The notes below the pieces were generated by a model. It worked only from the letters and a program-made list of their open reading frames with translations. It had not been told where the DNA came from and did no database searches. Shown in pieces: positions 10,445 through 18,700 of a stretch of DNA of 22,858 nucleotides. The first letter of the stretch is position 1; each line of letters begins with the position of its first letter. The position numbers and the translations under genes are program-made. The DNA is from a virus. The stretch is taken from the IMG/VR virus record IMGVR_UViG_3300017986_000145, positions 1 to 22,858 of that record. One strand, given 5' to 3'.

Positions 10445-10680
10445 AACATGTTATTCTCTGACAAGAAATGTAGTGTTTCTTTCATATCACCAATATGAAC
10501 ATTATCAATAGAAACTTGTGGATAGGTTGCCTCTTCACCAAACTCTTTGGTGAATGCCTTTTGATCGAAGTGTTCACCTAGTTTATACTCATGAAATTCA
10601 TCACCAAGTGCCTTGAGCAGCATACCCATCCGCTCACACTCTTGACTTCCGTTGCTATAAATTACCGCCGTATTAGTCAT
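10441..10680 (-). CDS. Glutaredoxin-like thioredoxin-fold protein, altered active site (79 aa)
   Basis: The N-terminus VIYSNGSQECERMGMLLKAL (6-25) matches strand-loop-helix of glutaredoxin. The cis-proline signature is TYPQVSID (52-59) followed by HIGDMKETLHFL (62-73), like TVPQIFIDGxHIG in true glutaredoxins. The active site CPYC is replaced by SQEC (S12 to C15): only the second cysteine remains. A dithiol reductase is therefore doubtful; a monothiol-like, redox-sensing or binding role is more likely. Length fits the single-domain family. It overlaps its neighbours at both ends. I recall similar NGSQECERM proteins from cyanophages, so the change is inherited rather than a sequencing error. 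Confidence 0.85.
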   Translation of the reverse strand: MTNTAVIYSNGSQECERMGMLLKALGDEFHEYKLGEHFDQKAFTKEFGEEATYPQVSIDNVHIGDMKETLHFLSENNML

Positions 10681-10826
10681 TTCTGTTCGTAATCGTATTC
10701 AATGACAATTTTCTTGTGCTTGCTGGTTCTATCAGAACACTCATAATGTTTGAGTTCACCACCAATATCCTTTGCAATCTTCTCCAGTCTCCACCCTATA
10801 CTCCATGTTGGATGTTCACTTTGCAT
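10677..10826 (-). CDS. Small protein, unknown function (49 aa)
   Basis: ATG 10826 has GGAG shortly upstream; the longer frame begins with TTG inside the neighbour. It encodes MQSEHPTWSIGWRLEKIAKD then IGGELKHYECSDRTSKHKKI and ends VIEYDYEQK. The ending (KKIVIEYDY) resembles the KIVMEYDN strand of the protein at 6228-6617, perhaps by chance. Function unknown. Confidence 0.8.
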   Translation of the reverse strand: MQSEHPTWSIGWRLEKIAKDIGGELKHYECSDRTSKHKKIVIEYDYEQK

Positions 10827-11043
10827 CGTTCTTTCTCCTATACTCTTCCCATATCTGAGCAACCATATCTACCTCTGGAGGGCGTGTATATGGTTCAGGT
10901 GTCTTACTCTTCCAGGCATCAATTTGCTCCTGTGTGGGAACTTTTATACTAAATGCTGTGCCCTCTTCAATGAACTCTTCGTTCATCTTCTTATATGTAT
11001 CAACTGTAATCTTATCAAATTCAGTCTCTTTGTCTCCAGTCAT
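10816..11043 (-). CDS. Small acidic protein, unknown function (75 aa)
   Basis: Encodes MTGDKETEFDKITVDTYKKM and ends AQIWEEYRRKNDAK. It contains FSIKVPTQEQIDAWKSKTPE then PYTRPPEVDMVAQIW. Helical and charged. It overlaps the upstream gene by 23 bases and the downstream gene by 11. Not recognised. Confidence 0.82.
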   Translation of the reverse strand: MTGDKETEFDKITVDTYKKMNEEFIEEGTAFSIKVPTQEQIDAWKSKTPEPYTRPPEVDMVAQIWEEYRRKNDAK

Positions 11044-11338
11044 CGCTTCTATCCTGCTTGAACCAATCTACAATTTCATCAGCACTACCGAACCCCGTTC
11101 TATGATTGGATGGGTCGGGGTCTCCTAATCCCATCCTATTCATAAAATCGTCAAGTCCACCCTCCTTCATATCAGGATTAGCAGCTTGTCTACGTGCTTT
11201 TCTTAACCATTCACGAGCAGTTGTATTTGCCTTTGATAACTTCTCTGCCCATATCATGTCCTCAAGTTTTACATCTTCTCCATTAGCAATACATTTACAG
11301 ATAAACTCCAAGCGGAGTCTGTATTGAGTAGATAACAT
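11021..11338 (-). CDS. Conserved cyanophage protein, unknown function (105 aa)
   Basis: Encodes MLSTQYRLRLEFICKCIANG, then EDVKLEDMIWAEKLSKANTT, AREWLRKARRQA and an acidic, proline-containing tail ending SDDWRQRD. The MLSTQYRLRLExICxxIAxGExVxLEDMIWAEKLxKAN pattern is one I recall from many cyanophage genomes. A basic helical domain (R/K-rich) suggests nucleic-acid or virion binding. An ATAAATA element lies 21 bases upstream. Confidence 0.87.
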   Translation of the reverse strand: MLSTQYRLRLEFICKCIANGEDVKLEDMIWAEKLSKANTTAREWLRKARRQAANPDMKEGGLDDFMNRMGLGDPDPSNHRTGFGSADEIVDWFKQDRSDDWRQRD

Positions 11339-11358
11339 AACTTTATGTTTCTTTGTTT

Positions 11359-11598
11359 TTATTTATTTTTTTCGTCGAAGTATTTCTTCAGGTTCTTTGC
11401 CAGTTTCATATTTCGACGCCACATAAAATATTTTACCACAGGATTCTCTGGGTTCTGTGTCATCCACCACCAACGCTGTTTTATTTTAGCGTTTACTAAC
11501 TCAATGACATAATAAAAAGCGGCAGCAACGTTTTTGTCAGTGAAGACAAAGTACGCTACTACCACAAATAATCCGAACCAGACACCTTGAGCGTTCAA
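11359..11598 (-). CDS. Conserved membrane protein with TTG start (79 aa)
   Basis: The start is TTG at 11598 (MNAQGVWFGLFVVVAYFVFT): AGAGGA lies 6 bases upstream and no ATG fits before the hydrophobic segment, so the non-ATG start is supported. Residues 6-20 form a membrane helix, followed by a second weaker aromatic stretch (AAAFYYVIELVNAKIKQRWW) and a basic C-terminus (MWRRNMKLAKNLKKYFDEKNK). I recall similar peptides in cyanophages. TTGA overlap with the upstream stop, so translation is probably coupled. Confidence 0.85.
   Translation of the reverse strand: MNAQGVWFGLFVVVAYFVFTDKNVAAAFYYVIELVNAKIKQRWWWMTQNPENPVVKYFMWRRNMKLAKNLKKYFDEKNK
11360..11366 (-). promoter_or_regulatory. Late-type promoter candidate ATAAATA
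   Basis: Minus-strand AAATAAATA, 21 bases before ATG 11338. It contains the stop codon of the upstream gene. AT-rich, so only suggestive. Confidence 0.35.
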
Positions 11599-11774
11599 CT
11601 GAATTCCTCTTGGCGACGCAATTCAAGGTAATCAATTACCTCTTGCCTCCACTCCATAAGTTCATTAAAACACTCATTTTCATGAGCAAATGAACGGAGA
11701 TTGGAATCTGGTTCTAGAACACTTTCAATGAATACATCCAGTGCATCACGTCTTTTCTCATGTTTGCTACTCAT
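11595..11774 (-). CDS. Small acidic protein, unknown function (59 aa)
   Basis: Found by reading the gap. It encodes MSSKHEKRRDALDVFIESVL, then EPDSNLRSFAHENECFNELM, and ends ELRRQEEFS. Helical. Its last codons (CAAGAGGAATTCAG) provide the ribosome site of the downstream TTG start. It begins at the upstream stop (ATGA). Confidence 0.85.
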   Translation of the reverse strand: MSSKHEKRRDALDVFIESVLEPDSNLRSFAHENECFNELMEWRQEVIDYLELRRQEEFS

Positions 11775-12004
11775 CGTTTCCTTTTGTTGAGTGTTTTTAG
11801 TTGATTCTTAATAAAATCAACAGATTGTTTATAGGTATTAAAATCTTTGACATATTTACCATTATGTATAACGGCGAACCCTTTCTTACCCACAAAAGGA
11901 ACCGCTGCCCACATACCATCGTTGGTACAATATCCTTGAGGATCTCCAGGTTTGGGATCTAAGATACCTGGGCAGTCTATAAACGGTTTCTGAAACTTAC
12001 TCAA
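11771..12004 (-). CDS. Small basic protein, unknown function (77 aa)
   Basis: Encodes MSKFQKPFIDCPGILDPKPG, then DPQGYCTNDGMWAAVPFVGK, and ends NQLKTLNKRKR. The central GFAVIHNGKYVKDFNTYKQS looks like a hairpin plus helix. Two cysteines (C11, C26) could pair or bind metal. ATGA overlaps on both sides. Not recognised. Confidence 0.83.
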   Translation of the reverse strand: MSKFQKPFIDCPGILDPKPGDPQGYCTNDGMWAAVPFVGKKGFAVIHNGKYVKDFNTYKQSVDFIKNQLKTLNKRKR

Positions 12005-12141
12005 AACTTAGCATTAACACTCATAACAGTTGCTTTGGGATTGCGTGCTAGTGCAGTTTCTTTAGCATCCTGATAATCACGAGCATGAACAGTCTCATAG
12101 AAGACTTTACCTGCAACATAGAGTTTGACTTCGCAAATCAT
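12001..12141 (-). CDS. Small conserved protein (46 aa)
   Basis: Found by reading the gap. It encodes MICEVKLYVAGKVFYETVHA, then RDYQDAKETALARNPKATVM, and ends SVNAKF: a beta hairpin, a helix and a final strand. I recall the pattern from cyanophage small proteins. It starts 25 bases after a TGCCCTATAAT element and heads a long chain of overlapping genes down to about 11359. Confidence 0.85.
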   Translation of the reverse strand: MICEVKLYVAGKVFYETVHARDYQDAKETALARNPKATVMSVNAKF

Positions 12142-12166
12142 GGTGATTTCTTTTGAATACCTTAGT

Positions 12167-12177
12167 ATTATAGGGCA
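12167..12177 (-). promoter_or_regulatory. Promoter element TGCCCTATAAT
   Basis: TATAAT at 12167-12172 preceded by CTCTGCCC, 25 bases before ATG 12141. AACTGTCCAC lies 29 bases upstream (12202-12211). Confidence 0.7.
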
Positions 12178-12203
12178 GAGTGGGGCAGAGTCAGGGGCAG
12201 AGT
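12173..12203 (-). repeat. Three copies of ACTCTGCCC
   Basis: The nine-base unit ACTCTGCCC occurs at 12173-12181, 12183-12191 and 12195-12203 (minus strand), 10 and 12 bases apart, about one helical turn each. The lowest copy runs into the -10 box. It may be a tandem binding site or a slippage product. Confidence 0.7.
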
Positions 12204-12212
12204 GGACAGTTA

Positions 12213-13031
12213 TTAAATTGGCAACCGTGCCATCCGCTGCTCCACTCTCCGCATGGCAATATCGTAATACTTTTCATCAATCTCAAAACCGATGAAGTTT
12301 CTATCACTCTCCATTGCCATTGCAGCAGTGGTGCCTGCTCCCATGAAAGGATCGAGCACTAAATCACCCTCTTCACTCCATGTTTTGATGTGATCTGTGG
12401 CAAGTGCCTCAGGATACATTGCAGGATGCTCAAAAGCATAATTATCCTTTGTTGTAAATCCTTTGCCATTGTTGTAGCGCCAGATATTATTACGAGGAGA
12501 ATATGCAGGAGTTGGCTTTTGCTTACGTTCGACAAGGTTGCCATCCTTGTCACGATAAGTTCCCTTACCCCAGTTAGTATGTCCTGCCCACTTGTTTGGT
12601 TTATCGGCAATCAGATTTGCAGTCTTTGGTTTCACCCTCTTACTGAAGACAAACATGTATTCAAAGATTTGAGAATACCGATTGCTGTCCTTTCTTGCGG
12701 GGAAAGAACTACCATTCTTCTCATAAATCATGGTGTCATGAAGAAGAAAACCCAACTCTCCAAAGTATAGTGCCTGACGGAATGATGACATACTTTCACC
12801 ACCCTTGATGACTGCATCACCAACAACCCATACAACTACACCACCAACTTTCATCACACGATACAACTCTTGTGCGACTTGTTTGAATACTTCAAAGTCC
12901 CACTTGGATGAATCGTTATAAGTTCTCAAGTCATCATAGGGAGGTGATGTGACACATAAGTCCACAGACTCTGCATCCATCCGTTGCATCCCAGTGATAC
13001 AATTTTCCTTGTAAACTTGGTTGATTTCCAT
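12213..13031 (-). CDS. Beta-class DNA methyltransferase (N4-cytosine or N6-adenine)
   Basis: 272 aa. TSPPYDDL at residues 28-35 is the catalytic (D/S)PPY motif IV, and DPFMGAGTT at 227-235 is the AdoMet-binding motif I. Motif IV before motif I is the beta-class order, with the target-recognition part between them (including KPNKWAGHTNWGKG near the middle). SPPY fits N4-cytosine slightly better than N6-adenine, but sequence alone does not decide. No restriction nuclease is adjacent, so it is an orphan enzyme, probably protecting phage DNA from host restriction or marking it. The DEAH helicase gene lies just upstream. A TATAAT box lies 23 bases before the ATG. I recall close relatives in cyanophages. 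Confidence 0.93.
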   Translation of the reverse strand: MEINQVYKENCITGMQRMDAESVDLCVTSPPYDDLRTYNDSSKWDFEVFKQVAQELYRVMKVGGVVVWVVGDAVIKGGESMSSFRQALYFGELGFLLHDTMIYEKNGSSFPARKDSNRYSQIFEYMFVFSKRVKPKTANLIADKPNKWAGHTNWGKGTYRDKDGNLVERKQKPTPAYSPRNNIWRYNNGKGFTTKDNYAFEHPAMYPEALATDHIKTWSEEGDLVLDPFMGAGTTAAMAMESDRNFIGFEIDEKYYDIAMRRVEQRMARLPI

Positions 13032-13054
13032 GAAAAGAGAGTTGGGTATCCTAC

Positions 13055-13073
13055 ATTATAGCACACATGTCAA
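13055..13073 (-). promoter_or_regulatory. Extended -10 promoter element with TTGACA 7 bases upstream
   Basis: Minus-strand TTGACATGTGTGCTATAAT. It matches the element at 6810-6828 in 17 of 19 bases, including the stop codon of the upstream gene inside TTGACA. ATG 13031 is 23 bases downstream. Confidence 0.6.
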
Positions 13074-14236
13074 CGGCGGACAACCGACACTGCTGCCTCA
13101 CCCCGCTCAAACACAGTGTCTACGACTGCCTGAACGCTCCGTGCGGTGCTGATACCCACCTTGTCATAAACAGGCACGCAAACCAGTCCAAACGTCTTCT
13201 CAGCGCCTCCCAGACGGATGACACGCCCGATTGACTGACTGATACCGATATAATCCATGTTACGCATGAACAACACAGCTTCTAGTCCCTTAACATTGAT
13301 GCCTTCAGACAGAATAGAATGATGCAAAACAACAAACTTTTTGTGTGAAGTGCGTCCCCAACTGTTCAGAGTGGCAAAGAATACATCACGAGTAACTTTC
13401 TGTCCGTCAATCACAGCACCAGTCTTACTGGTAATATACATGACAGAATAACCACGATGTTTCATTTGCTGAGCAAAGTCAGACTGTGAAATCAATTGAG
13501 TAATCTGCTTTGTAGAGCGAGCACAGACAAGAATCTTACTAAGAGAGTTGTCATCAATAGTCTCAAGTAGATTCTGTGAATCACTAAGTTTGAAATCACC
13601 CTGAGGCAATTCCTTGACAACAACCTTAGGAGGAAGAATATAACCTTCTTCTACCAACTTAGGAGCAGGAACATTACAAATGACATTGCCATAAACCTCT
13701 CCGTCATTCATGCCTGGTTTGAATACAGTCAGTGAGTGCTTAGGCGTAGCAGTAAAGAAGTAAGCACGACTAGAGTTAGCACTGAAGAACTCAGTAGCAG
13801 GAAAGAAATTGCGCTGACAGGAGTTATGTGCTTCATCAAAATAAATGGTATCTACGTTGATACCTGCCTCTTGAATACGATGCAGAGAGTGATAGGTAGT
13901 AAAGATTAGTTGGTGAGCACCAAGATCCTTACAGATAGTGTTGTAGTAACTGATATAATCGGGTTTAGTAGTGCTACGATGCTTAGTCTCACCACTATGA
14001 ACGTGAAGAGCGTTCACATCATCAATAAGTTCTAAGAACTCGGAACAGAGTTGATTCGCCAACAATATACGAGGAGCAACAACAACAATAGTCTTAGGAT
14101 TGTTACTCTGTAGTTCTTTCTTAGCATCTTCAATCATGCAAATTGTCTTACCACCCCCAGTGGGGATAATAATCTGCCCTTTATCATGCACCAGCATGGC
14201 ATCCAGAGCAGTCTGCTGGTGTGGGCGGAGTTGCAT
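13070..14236 (-). CDS. DEAH-box (superfamily 2) helicase/ATPase
   Basis: 388 aa from ATG 14236, which has GAGGAA upstream; a GTG one codon earlier is less well placed. Motifs: LRPHQQTALDAM (3-14), Walker A PTGGGKT (25-31), VVVAPRILLA (51-60), DEAH (134-137), FTATPKH (161-167) and QSIGRVIR (334-341, motif VI). This is the two-RecA-domain core of SF2 translocases related to type I/III restriction subunits. It is shorter than T4 UvsW and lacks its N-terminal domain, so I do not call it UvsW. Cyanophages carry such a gene beside a methyltransferase, as here. The role is unknown: recombination, repair or defence. It begins 23 bases after a TATAAT box. Confidence 0.93.
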   Translation of the reverse strand: MQLRPHQQTALDAMLVHDKGQIIIPTGGGKTICMIEDAKKELQSNNPKTIVVVAPRILLANQLCSEFLELIDDVNALHVHSGETKHRSTTKPDYISYYNTICKDLGAHQLIFTTYHSLHRIQEAGINVDTIYFDEAHNSCQRNFFPATEFFSANSSRAYFFTATPKHSLTVFKPGMNDGEVYGNVICNVPAPKLVEEGYILPPKVVVKELPQGDFKLSDSQNLLETIDDNSLSKILVCARSTKQITQLISQSDFAQQMKHRGYSVMYITSKTGAVIDGQKVTRDVFFATLNSWGRTSHKKFVVLHHSILSEGINVKGLEAVLFMRNMDYIGISQSIGRVIRLGGAEKTFGLVCVPVYDKVGISTARSVQAVVDTVFERGEAAVSVVRR

Positions 14237-14259
14237 CACTTCCTCATTACGATAAACAT

Positions 14260-14265
14260 ATTATA
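14260..14265 (-). promoter_or_regulatory. -10 element TATAAT of the helicase gene
   Basis: Perfect TATAAT on the minus strand, 23 bases before ATG 14236. AACTGTCACA lies 28 bases upstream (14294-14303). Between them, CACAGAG and CTCTGTG (arms 14267-14273 and 14291-14297) form a 7-bp inverted repeat with a 17-base loop. Confidence 0.65.
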
Positions 14266-14359
14266 ACACAGAGCTGCCTCTACCGGCGAACTCTGTGACA
14301 GTTATTTAAGTGACCTAGACTCTCATCTCCAACCGGGACAAAGGTAGTCTACAGGGTTT

Positions 14360-15766
14360 TTATGCCAGTGTCAAGCTAGTGCTAGCACCACCAACAGTAA
14401 AGGTTAATGTAGAACCAGAAACACTAATTACAACAGGATCTCCTGTACCACTGGTAAATCCACCAGCAGCAGTAACTACACCAACAAAGTCTTGTGTGCT
14501 ACTAACAGTATTATCTTGTACTGTTATATTAGTTCCAGCAACAATAGAGGTGACTACTCCTGTTAAACTAGAACCATCACCAGTTGTTGTAAGATAAGTG
14601 TTACTATCAACAGAACCATCTGCTTTCAAGAACTGACTAGATGTTCCATCAACTTTTTCAATGGTGGTTGCTGATATGATACCCGAAACAGAAACATTAC
14701 CAATGACATCAAGTTTTTCTGTTGGTGTAGTTGAATCAATACCAAGATTTCCTGCTTGTGTCAGAACCATTGCACGGTTCGAGCCATTTGTCATGAAGTT
14801 AAATGCAGTACCTAAACCACTTGGATTCAAATAGAAGTTAACATTGCCAGTGGCATAGTTAATAAAGTCTAGAGATGCATCTGTACTCTGTGGGAATGAA
14901 CCACCACTGTTACCATGTCCATAGCGAATTTGTCCACCATCTGTAGTCGGACTAATATTTCTTCCAACATTAATGATTGCTTCATTATCACCGTCACTGG
15001 TAACTGATATAGATGAAATACCAGTCTTTCTTACATGAAGTTGAGAGAATGCTGTATCAGTACCAATACCAAGTGAGTCTATACGGGCACGGGTTGTTGC
15101 CGTTAAAACACCAACACTTGCTTGACTAACAGTAATACTCGCTGACTCTGTGATACTAGATGCAGTGGTTGCAGTTCCAGATAAGGCAGCAGTGATTGTT
15201 CCTGCACTGAAGTTTCCACCAGCATCTCTAGCAACAATTGTGCTTGCAGTATTTCCTGAGTCTGCAGTTGTTGCACTATTAGGAATGCTAGTTAAGTTAG
15301 CACCAGAACCAGTAAAGGTAGTGGCAGTTAGAACGCCAGTGACACTAACATTACCTGCTACGGTAAATTCGACATCAGAACCACCAGGACTGGAGGTTGT
15401 ATTAATACCAACTTTTGATGATGTATGAAGTCCTACTCCACCATTATCAGTGATGAATGTTGTTCTAGCAAATCCAATTATATTATCAACAATTTCACCA
15501 CCACCCAACTGCAACTGAGCAGCAGTGACAATACCAACTACATTTGCATTAGATGCAGTAAATTGTGCAAAAGTTCCTATACCAGTAACCTGCAACAGAT
15601 TAGTTGTTACAAGTCCTGTGACTCTAGTGTCTCCATAAACATTTAACAAATACCCTGAAGGAATCGATGTGCCGATTCCAACAAGACCGTTTGAGTTTAC
15701 AACAAAGTTGTCATTATCAACCTGAAGTCCAGTTCTAAAATTGAATGACTTACGGATATTTGCCAT
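14360..15766 (-). CDS. Fibre-like virion structural protein (468 aa)
   Basis: Starts MANIRKSFNFRTGLQVDNDN, then FVVNSNGLVGIGTSIPSG, an N-terminus I recall from cyanophage fibre proteins. The rest is low-charge and rich in S, T, G, V and A, with repeats of the form (N/S)VTGVLTATTFTGSGANLT and GIGT..., typical of trimeric beta-helix fibre shafts. The end is STLTFTVGGASTSLTLA. No chaperone or receptor domain is recognised. It lies 17 bases after the stop of the giant collar protein, and a GATAAATAAC (late-type) element overlaps that stop. Expected to be late-expressed and part of the tail or baseplate fibres; the exact site is unknown. Confidence 0.88.
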   Translation of the reverse strand: MANIRKSFNFRTGLQVDNDNFVVNSNGLVGIGTSIPSGYLLNVYGDTRVTGLVTTNLLQVTGIGTFAQFTASNANVVGIVTAAQLQLGGGEIVDNIIGFARTTFITDNGGVGLHTSSKVGINTTSSPGGSDVEFTVAGNVSVTGVLTATTFTGSGANLTSIPNSATTADSGNTASTIVARDAGGNFSAGTITAALSGTATTASSITESASITVSQASVGVLTATTRARIDSLGIGTDTAFSQLHVRKTGISSISVTSDGDNEAIINVGRNISPTTDGGQIRYGHGNSGGSFPQSTDASLDFINYATGNVNFYLNPSGLGTAFNFMTNGSNRAMVLTQAGNLGIDSTTPTEKLDVIGNVSVSGIISATTIEKVDGTSSQFLKADGSVDSNTYLTTTGDGSSLTGVVTSIVAGTNITVQDNTVSSTQDFVGVVTAAGGFTSGTGDPVVISVSGSTLTFTVGGASTSLTLA

Positions 15767-15779
15767 TATAGTTTTTAGT

Positions 15780-15786
15780 TATTTAT
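15780..15786 (-). promoter_or_regulatory. Late-type promoter candidate ATAAATA
   Basis: Minus-strand GATAAATAAC, 13 bases before ATG 15766, overlapping the stop codon of the giant gene. T4-type late genes have TATAAATA. The distance to the ATG is short. Confidence 0.5.
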
Positions 15787-18700
15787 CGGATTCTTATAAT
15801 GTAATATAATCCCATATATGGTGGAAGGTTTGCATCAGTTCCAGAAGAACCTTGACTATTAACAGTCACACTGTGATTGTGCCCAGCGTGGGTGGAAGTG
15901 TTACCACCATTGGCAGCATAACCAGAACCAAACTGAACATTGTTGCCACCAAATCCAACGTTACCACCAATAGAGTGGTTGTGTATACCACCAGTGGCAG
16001 TGCTTGCTGTATGAGTGTGTGACACCACTATAGCGTCTTTGCTACCACCAGTTCCACCCTGACTATAATCATCACCAGCACCAACAGGGAATCTATTTTG
16101 TAAGTTTGGTAGGTTGAAGGTGGTTGAACCATCACCAGATCCATATGTGGTTCCCAAAATCGTGAACAAGTTAGCGTATGTTGTTCTTGAAAGTGCCGCA
16201 CCATTGCACTGTCTCCATGTTGCTGTGGGCCAGCTATCTGTTCCACCAGGCCACAACATGATGCTTCCAATTGGTGATATGTTTGGAACATCCAATTCAT
16301 CGGCAGTAATCTTTCCAGTTGCCTCAAAGTCACCATCAACTTCTGTATGTGTTCCGATGGCAACTTTATTGCCAACAGGAGCATCAATCTTCAAATCACC
16401 ACTGGTAGAATTAATTGTACTTGTGCTTCCATTAATGGTAACATCACCCGCAGTTATGTTTGCTGCTGTTATTGTCTTACCAACACCAACTCCACCAGTA
16501 ACTATGAGTGCTCCAGTTTTAGTGCTGGATGAATCAGTCTCATCAGTAATTCTAACCTGATCGTTGAATCTTGTATTGTTATTGAATGTGACGGGTCCAT
16601 CAAACTGTGATAAGAGTTGATTAGAAGCTCCACCCTCAACTACAAGATTATTCTTAATAATAACTTCATCAAAGACTACACTGAGTGTAGCAGGATCTTG
16701 TCCAGTGACTGTTGGGATTGGCGTATCAAATGTGATTTCTTCACCAGTTGCAGAAGACTTCTTCTGGTTACCAACAAAGAAATCACCTTTGTTGTTCATA
16801 CCAGTGTATACTACAGTACCACCAGCTCTTTCTTGTGCCTGTGTTAAAAACTCTTCTGTTTCAGTTGGTGCTCTATCCTGAAGTTGAGGAAGTCCAGTAG
16901 AGTAGTTACCAGGACCGAAACCAAGATATTCAAATGTATGTCCAGAAGCACGAACGATTGAAGGTCTACGGAATTCAATTGAAGGAACTTTTATCTTCTT
17001 GATTAAAGAACCATTGACGTGTGCTGTCTGTCTAGAACCAAGTGCTCCACGAATAACGGTGAGTTCATCACTATTCAAACCACTAAGAGTGCTGCTAGCA
17101 ACTCTCATGATTTCATTATCAATTTGAATGTAAGAACCAAGTGGGAATCTGGTTGCAGTTCCTAACCCAACATGACTTACAGAGAATGCTGTATCTGTTG
17201 TTGTTACTGCTTCAGATAGGGTTAAAATATCCCCATCAAAGATGGTAATCGCTCTTGCCTCAAGATTTTCATTTCCAACATTAGAATCGCCAGAATTAGA
17301 GGATAAACCGTGCTTCAGAATGAATCCAGAAGTGGTACTAATTCCAGAACTAATTGTGAATGTAGAGATACCAACTTTTGTCGCAACAATAAAATCACCA
17401 AGATTATTGTTCTCGGTATCAAGAACTCTAAACTTATTACCAACAGTCAATCCATGAGGTTCACCTGATGTGAATGTGCTGATACCACCAGAAGACGTTG
17501 CAGTAAATGCTTGTGATGGAGAGACAACCAGTGCATACTGATCTGCAGTGATGAGTGTATCACCTGCAGTCTTAGCGATGGAAATCTGATTAGCGGCAGG
17601 AACTGAATTGATACGATAGTAGGTATCTGATGTTGTTCCAGCACCAGTGAACTGAACTACTTGTCCTATAGAAGTTGTAATACCACCAGTGGAGACTGTA
17701 ACTTCAGCACCAGAGAATCCATCAATGTCTAATACTTCACCAGCAGCATATCCAGAACCTGGAGATACAATAGTTGCAACACCAACAGCACCACCCGAAA
17801 CATTAATGTTTGCTGTGGCACCATCCCATGTAGATGTTCCATTGTTTAGCAGTTTTACGTTAAAGTGATTGCCGTTTGCAAATCCACTTCCTGCATTTGT
17901 AACACTTACATCAACAATACCATCCAATCCATGTCTTCTATCGAAGGTAATTGTGGTAATACCAGGAGTGGCATTGTTGACTGAGGAAATATCAAGTCCA
18001 ACTCCAAATTTTGTTAGAAGTGTATCAGACGCTTCTCTAGTAACACTCTTCTTAAGATCGTTAGTTGTGACATCTCCAAGTGGAGATCTTAGAGCGAATG
18101 ACTTAGCAGAATTTGGATTATCATTAATGTTATCTCTATCCAATTGTGGATACAAGTCCACGACATTCTGACTATATTTTAAGTCAGTAAATTCTACAGG
18201 AACTGCACTATCAGCTTTCAGAACATAGAGATGATAGATGCCATTTTGTTCTCCATCATCATACTCAGAAACCACTTCATTTCTGTAAATATTAAGGTTG
18301 GCTTTTAAGTCAATTCTATCAAATCTTGGAAGAGATGTGGTTCTCTGTGTGGTGTCATTTGTAAATGTACCAGGGGTTCTAGTGCTCAAAGCATACTTAA
18401 AGGTTAAGTCATCAGTAATCTCAGTGACTGTAAACTTACCATTATATCCCTTATTAAAGTCTCCAGTGCTGCTCAGTGTGCTATCAGTGACATTTCTGAT
18501 ATTGACATCATCACCTAAAGTAAGGTTGTGAGGTTGTTCAGTAATAACCGTTACAACATCAGATGAGAATGAACATGTGCTAATGAATCTTGGATTTCTT
18601 GAGAAATCGTAATCTGTAGAATCAATAGAAGTTTTAGTAAAATCAGCGTCTGTTCCGAATCCAGTTGTGCTAGATTCTTGGATGATAAATGCTGACTCTG

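Noticed and set aside
13070-14236. Assignment of the helicase as UvsW
   Set aside because: Too short, and the sequence starts directly at the first helicase motif, without the UvsW N-terminal domain.
16114-16560. Plus-strand open frames opposite the giant fibre gene
   Set aside because: Repetitive S/T/G codons of the fibre gene create long stop-free antisense frames.
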